Positions 55,401 through 62,496 of a DNA stretch of 64,000 nucleotides are shown here, one piece after another. A model generated the notes under the pieces. The model worked only from the letters and a program-made list of their open reading frames with translations, did no database searches and was not told the DNA's origin. The DNA lies in assembly GCA_945859605.1 (NCBI GenBank), contig OX243825.1:19957581-20021580 (forward strand), read 5' to 3'. This DNA is from Lumbricus rubellus (lineage: Eukaryota > Annelida > Clitellata > Crassiclitellata > Lumbricidae). A program made the position numbers and the translations under genes. The first letter of the stretch is position 1, and each line of letters opens with the position of its first letter.

Positions 55401-58400
55401 ACCAATTTCCACTTCTCCACGCCACTCTTCAGCTTCATCTCCCATTCCTTAGACAGCACTTGGTTTTTCTGAGAATTTGCAAAGTAAAAAAAAAACTTTC
55501 TAAACTTGTCGTAGGCTAATTTCGCAATGAGATTATTGAGATTGTAACTTTTATCGACATTTCAAGTAGGGCAAGTCCTAAAACTGAAATTACAAACACA
55601 GCAAATAATAATCAAGAAACACAGTTACAGCGGTTCTAACATAACAAGAAATATACAAACAAATCATGCAGTTTTTAGCTATTAATTCGGTTATTCAGAA
55701 ATTACGCATAATAACAAAACATGAAAGAGTGGGGCACGGTGGTGTAGTGGAGGCGTCGTTGCCTTGCAGCCGGAAGGTTCGAGGTTCGAATCCACCTCGC
55801 TGCGCAAGGACCTTGGGCAAGTCCTTAACTCACAATTGCTTAGCGCTTCGGCGTAAAACTCCGATGCAGTGTCCGCTCTGCATTCGAGAGCGCCTCTGAG
55901 TAGTGAGCCTGAAAGGGCGCTATAACATGTGCACATACAAACAAAATGACCATACACGAGTTATTTCTGTTACCGACCTCAAATCGTGTCGTACATTCTG
56001 ACAACTGTGACTCAATTTCATCCAATGACACTTGATTCTCAGTCCCTTTGGATATTGACTTCAGGAGCTTAACATTTTTTGCCAAAAGATTATTGTACTT
56101 TGTTGTTTCGCTGAAGAAATCCTGCAAACAACAACAAAAAATAAATTATATGCTCTCGATAACAAACAGTCCAATTCAAAGAAATTCATTAAATGCAAGA
56201 ACCCAACCGAATGAAAGACTTCGATCAAATGTCATGTCATGTCAATCACCGACGTCGCTGCGCGACGGTTGGTCGCATGCATGGACTACAGCTCTCCACT
56301 GCCTCCTATCGCGTGCAGCGGCGAGAAGATTGGATTCGGAAAGACGGGACCAAGCAAGAATGTTGTCAATCCAGCTAATACGCGGTCTACCCTTGCGTCG
56401 ACAACCTTCCACGTGACCCAGCATAATGGCTTTTTCTACGCAATCCTGGGGAATCCTGATGATATGACCGAAATAGGAGAGTTTGCGAGCCTTGATGGAA
56501 CCCAAGAGCTCTGGTGAAGTTCCGGCAAGCCGATAAACCTGCTCTGTGGTAAGTTTGAGCGTCCAAGAAATGCGCAAAAGCTTACGGGTACATTTGTTCT
56601 CGAAACTCTGTATCTGCTTTTCCTCCGCCTTTTTAAGCACCCATGATTCGCAACCATAGGTTGCAACTGACCAGACCAAGGATTTCATCAAACGAAGCTT
56701 GGTTTGAGTACTAATGGACTTGTTTTTCCAGACCTTCGTAAGCTTCACCATGACCGCCATACCCATGGCCAGCCTGGACTTAATATCGACTGAGCACTTT
56801 GCATCGCTTGAGATTTTGCTGCCTTCGATCAAATGAAAGAATATAAATGGAAGTGCCTCTAGCCATTAACCCTTTAATGCCGAGATGGCAGTAAATGGTA
56901 TGGGAAATCCTATGCTCTCCGGCATTAAAGGGTTAAGATTCCTAGAAAATGCATTAGGTATGAACATTGGAACAGCCTTCCATTAACATTTCGCAGCACT
57001 GCAATGCTCAAGAAACATTCTCAAAATCACTTAAATCGCAACTATTTAGATCTGTTGGGTATCTAGTACATTAAGCGCCTTTGTGAGACACTTGCTAAGG
57101 CACTATATAAGTGGCCATATACATACATAGTATTACATACAAATATGAAATTAAACAAATGGAATTTTTTTATTAGAATGTTATGTCACGATAAAACCAA
57201 AGAACCTAGTCAACTCCCAAACAACCCACTAGACAGCTATTGGCTGGTCAACTGACCAGTCACCCAACTGAAACACCATAACCATATATTTTTCATCGCC
57301 TCTGAGTAGTTTCTTGAAGGGGCGCTATATAAATGCTATGAATGAATGAACCAGTAAGAGTACACTACATACCATATGAGCCTCGTACAACTCTTCCACT
57401 TTAACGATGCTGCCTTCAATGCGATGTGACTCCAGAAAATAGTCGCCCTCGTCCAACCATTCCGCAATCTCCAGCAATCCATTCTCCAGTTCTTCCACCT
57501 TTGGACGCAGTTCAGTAAAACTCTTTCGCCGTTCAGACGCACTCTTCCGCACCGTAATGATCTGCTCTCGAATCTGCTGAAGATTTGAGAGCAAATCGCG
57601 ATCTGGGTTCGCTTTCTTTACGAGAGTCTGCGCCAGAGAGGAAGTCTCTTTGAATTTTCTCTCCTGATCGTCTATTTCTTTGCTTAGAACCTAAATATTA
57701 ATTGACCGTAAATAATTAATTAATTCAAATGTCCAGACAAATATTTAATAACTAAATTGATTGAATAAACTTATCATTCTAGAACTCCCAATATTCATTC
57801 ATTCAATAATTCATTCACTCATTCAAGGGATTTATACAGGATTTATACAGCACCCTTCAAAATATATCTACTCTGGAGGTCTCCCAGCTCACAGCATTTG
57901 ATACGTGTGCAATGGAAATTACTTAATTAAAATGCACAGACAACATTAAAATTCACTGAATTGAATACACATATCAATCAGAAATTACAAATACTCATCA
58001 CATGGACAATTAGAACTTTAACTTTAACTAGATAGCAGAATTTATGACCTGATAGTAGCATGCTTTATGGATAAACTGTGAGAAAAGTATTGTTTTAAAT
58101 ACATAGTCAAACTTGAATGTCTGTTAATAGCTAACCAAGACACATGAAACTTTTTTAGACATCAGACATTCTGTTAAAAGTATCGTATGAAAAGCTGAGG
58201 TTCAGATTTTTATTACATTTTATTTGTTTTCCATCTACATAAGTCAATACAGGAACATTTATGAGATTGAATAATATTTTGATTTAAGGCAAATGCAAAG
58301 TAATCCAACAACTGGGAACCTTTCCATAATTAAACACGACCTAGGGTCCAATTGTAACTTCCAACTGAAGAGAATAACTGAATAAACAAATAGATGAATG

Positions 58401-61400
58401 TACGAGTGAATCCTGAAACAGAAAAACAGATGCTTACTTCAATCTGTTGTATCCGATGTACGATCTCTGAAGCCACACCTCGAACAGTGGAATTCAAGAG
58501 TGCCTCCGCCTGGTCCAACCACTCCAAATGACTTTTCAAGCTGATGTCATAGTCACGCCTCAGTGAATCCATTTCCCGTTCCTGCTTAAAGTCATGGATG
58601 AAGTGCTGCCACCTAGCCTGAATAGCAAGAACCTCCTTCTTGATTTCTTTGCCAACTCCATCTGAACTGAGCTCGACAAGAAACTTACTTGCCTCAATCA
58701 ATGTCTTCAACCTTTTATCCATTGGCTCAAGGTTACTAAAGAATTCCTGCAATCAAATGAAACAATGAAACAATGAATAAACAGATCAATCAACAAATCA
58801 ATTAATCAACTGTCAATCAACTTCAAAATATAATTAATCAACCAAGCAAAAATCAAACAAAACAAAGGTTAAAAAGCATATTTTAGTACATTAAACTATT
58901 TTCAGTCACCCTCTATCATGCTTTATCATTTTAAATTATTACTACCCACCCAACATCTTATTTTAACAGTATCAATGTGACTTCTACTGTGTCAGGAATC
59001 CTTTTCATCAATCCAGCTTCCATTTCAGCAAGAATACATACTAAGCAAGCCAGTGCAGAACTGCTTTACAAAAGAGAAAACTTGACTTGCCTTAGCATTG
59101 TGGTCTGACTCTGAAGCCATTCTTTCCGCCTTCGCAAACCACGACTGGAAGTGATCGACGGATACGTTATACCTCTGCCAGTTCTCAAGCGTCTCTTCCA
59201 GTGTCGTGCCGAGACTCGTCAATTCAACCTTGACGCAATTCCAGCGTTCGGTGATGTCATCAATGGATCGGTTCACTTTGTCAATTTCACCCTTATCTGA
59301 TATCACAAAAGACAACAAACAATGCAATACCTCTTCTAATTATCAAATCATAAGACATCCATGCTCAGTAAACAAACAGCAAGCAACATTATTCGATAAG
59401 GTAATGGTTATTCGAGAATAATGTCCTCTTTAGGATATTCAGAATTACACATTGAGATAGAGCAGCCATTAACCCTTTCATGCCGGAGGGTATAGAATTT
59501 CCCATACCATTTACTACCATCTTGGCATTAAAGGGTTAGGAGTCAAAGTTCAGCTGAAGAGGTAAATTTTCAGTTCAGAATAAAAGACAGTCTCGGTAGA
59601 AGAGTCGTGAGCATAGGGGCAGAGGCAGGGAGGGTAGAGACTTCCAAATAAATGGACCCACAAAGTTCTGTAAATTAATGCTTATTGCTTCAGTGTTAAA
59701 CACCTCTAAAAAAAACTTGCGATAAAGTATGGATTTTATGGCACTGCATTCTTTAACCCCTTAATGACAAACGTGTACTAAAATGCATGGAAAACCAATG
59801 CAGCTTGTCGTCAAAGGGTTAATAACAGATAATGTCACAGAATAGAAAGGCTCATACTGGATGGATTTTGTTGCTTGTAAACTTCGGCCAGTCGTTTGCA
59901 GTTCTTGTACGCTTTGTCGTACTCAACAAACAGACCACGTGCTACCACAAAATCCTGAAAAATGATAAATGAATGCCAATTAATTCGTATCTTGTATTGT
60001 ACTGTAATTAAAAATCTAAAGCACCTCTCACAGTGCAGACCAATCAGAGAAGCTGTCTCATATGAAAATGTTTTAATTATCACCGTATATTTTGGACCTC
60101 GATAACCATATGGTAAATGTTATAGAACGTCAATCACACCCACTGTGTTATGAAGGACAATGATGAAATACAAAACAGCTCTAGACTATTACGGCAGTCA
60201 GCAGAGTGATAATTAATGCATTGTAAATTGGAGGTTTGGCAATGTTATCTTTCCTGCTACAAATAAACATTAACTTGACATTTATAACAAGCACTGGAGA
60301 CAGCACAATCCCACTTAAAAATCACAGTTTATTGTATTGCATTGTGTTCAAACATTTATAAAAGTTTAATTGTGTCGTCAACTACAGAGTGAATGCATCT
60401 AGAACAATATTTGCCTCAGGCAGATTTTTCTGAGGTTACCAACTGTACATGTATAGTGGTTCTGAACAATGATAAAGACCGCAACATAATAGATGTATTA
60501 TGCTCTAAATCAGCCAGCAATTCAATTGCAGGTCTATCAATATATTTCTAGGACAAACCGGAACATATCAACAAAATGCAAAATTTTTACATTTTACCAC
60601 ACACTAACTCATACAATTTACACCATCAACTACTACAGCTTAAAATGCAAGATTTATAATTTAAATTTAAATTTAAATAAAATACTAATTTAATACCTGA
60701 TAGTCTCGCTGCACCGCAGCCAATTCTTCTGGTCGACCAAACGGAACCGTCCACAGCTTTAGCTTTTCTTCGGCTGCCACCAGAAATGCAATCAACCGGA
60801 ACTGAAGTTCCTCGTACCCAAGTCGTTTTCGGAATGCATCAGAAGCCTGTGCCACTCTTTGGAATCGGCCAGCCATGTCATCTAGCTGAACTCTTGGAAT
60901 CTCTTGACCCTCATAATGACCTGACTTATGGTATTGTAGAAACTCTTGCCTGTTGTCATCGAGACTGTTCAAGAACTCCTAAGTAAAACAGCAATACAAA
61001 TTTTTTTGCGTTAAGCGACATTTAACCAAATGCTTCTAAGAAGATCGCTTATCATGCATGTATGCTTCTATGATCACAGAAGTTCAGCAATGTTGAGAAA
61101 AATAATTATAACAATGCTGTATTATGCAAGGCATTCAGTTTCACCAAGGCTTAAAGTGTGGCAGGACGGTCATGGACAGTGTCCTGACACTTATTTTCAA
61201 ATCTCTATGCCATCCTGCCACTTATTTGGCCAGCACACCTGAAAATGTAAGAAGCGTCCTGACACTTCTTTTGGAAAGGTAAGGGGCGTCCAGGCACTTC
61301 TTTTTTTACACTTTTAGCACTGAGTTTCACCATAATTAGCATAATAAACTACTGACAGGGAAATGTCTTTCTTAATAATAGTGAGACAACCTGTACACAC

Positions 61401-62464
61401 TGTACAGCCAAGGCTGAACGACAGGCCACTTGATTTCAAAAAGTCAATGACAGTCAAATGGCTGCTTAAAAACATAGGCATTAATTGTCCAGTTCAAAAT
61501 GTATTAATCAGAGTGGGGCGCGGTGGTGTAGTGGGTATGTTCGTCGCCTTGCAGCCAAAGAGTTGCAGGTTCGAATCCAACTCAAGTTTCCGCGTAGGGA
61601 CCTTGGGCAAGTCCTTCACTCACAATTGCACAGCACTTCAGGGTGAAACTCCGATGCAGTGTCTGCTCTGTAGTCGGGAGCGCCTCTGAGTAGAGAGCTT
61701 GAAGGGGCGCTATAACAAGTGTGCATACAAACAAACAAAACAAAGTTTACGTCTACACACACGAACAACATCAAATCATGAATCTTGATACAAGATACAA
61801 TAGATCCCAACAGTATTTCTAATCAGCGATTCAATACACCGTAGGTAACTGAGGTAATCATTCTGAGGTTTAAAGGCAAACAAGTCGTATTGAATCAGTA
61901 TCAGAACCGTCATTAGCATCATCAAAAACTATCAGTATCAGTATCAATGGCCTCCTTGAGGCTCTCCGCTCGCTTACCCCTAACTCTGCTGGCTCCTTCT
62001 ATCGTCTTCTCCATACTTTTCTTTTCAACCAGGCCTGGGTTTGCAGCACCTCTGAGTAGATATCTTGAAAGGGTGCTATATAAATTTTATGTGATTGATT
62101 GATTGATTGATCGATTGATTGAGTATAGGTAATGGTAGCACTCTGCTGGCTCCTTCTATCGTCTTCTCTATACTTTTCTTTTCAACCAGGCCTGGGTTGG
62201 GAGCACCTCTTAGTAGAGATCTTGAAGGGGCGCTATACAAGGCCGCAGCTAGGGAGTGTTTTGGGTGTTTGAACACCCCCGAAACGGAAAATGGAAAAAT
62301 AATATAATGCATTTGCTAGCACATGATGTAAAAACCATGAAATAAAACCATGAAAACACCCCCCAAAATGAAAAAAGGTTGTCAGAAATTCTCCACCTAA
62401 GAAACAGCCCCCGAAATCAAATCCTGGCTAAGGCCTTGGCACTATATAAATTTATGTGATTGAC

Positions 62465-62496
<32 letters not shown>

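Noticed and set aside
59082..59090. GT donor nine bases past the exon 5 GC donor
   Set aside because: CAA|GTTTTC fits the donor consensus poorly compared with AAG|GCAAGT; kept as a possible alternative only.
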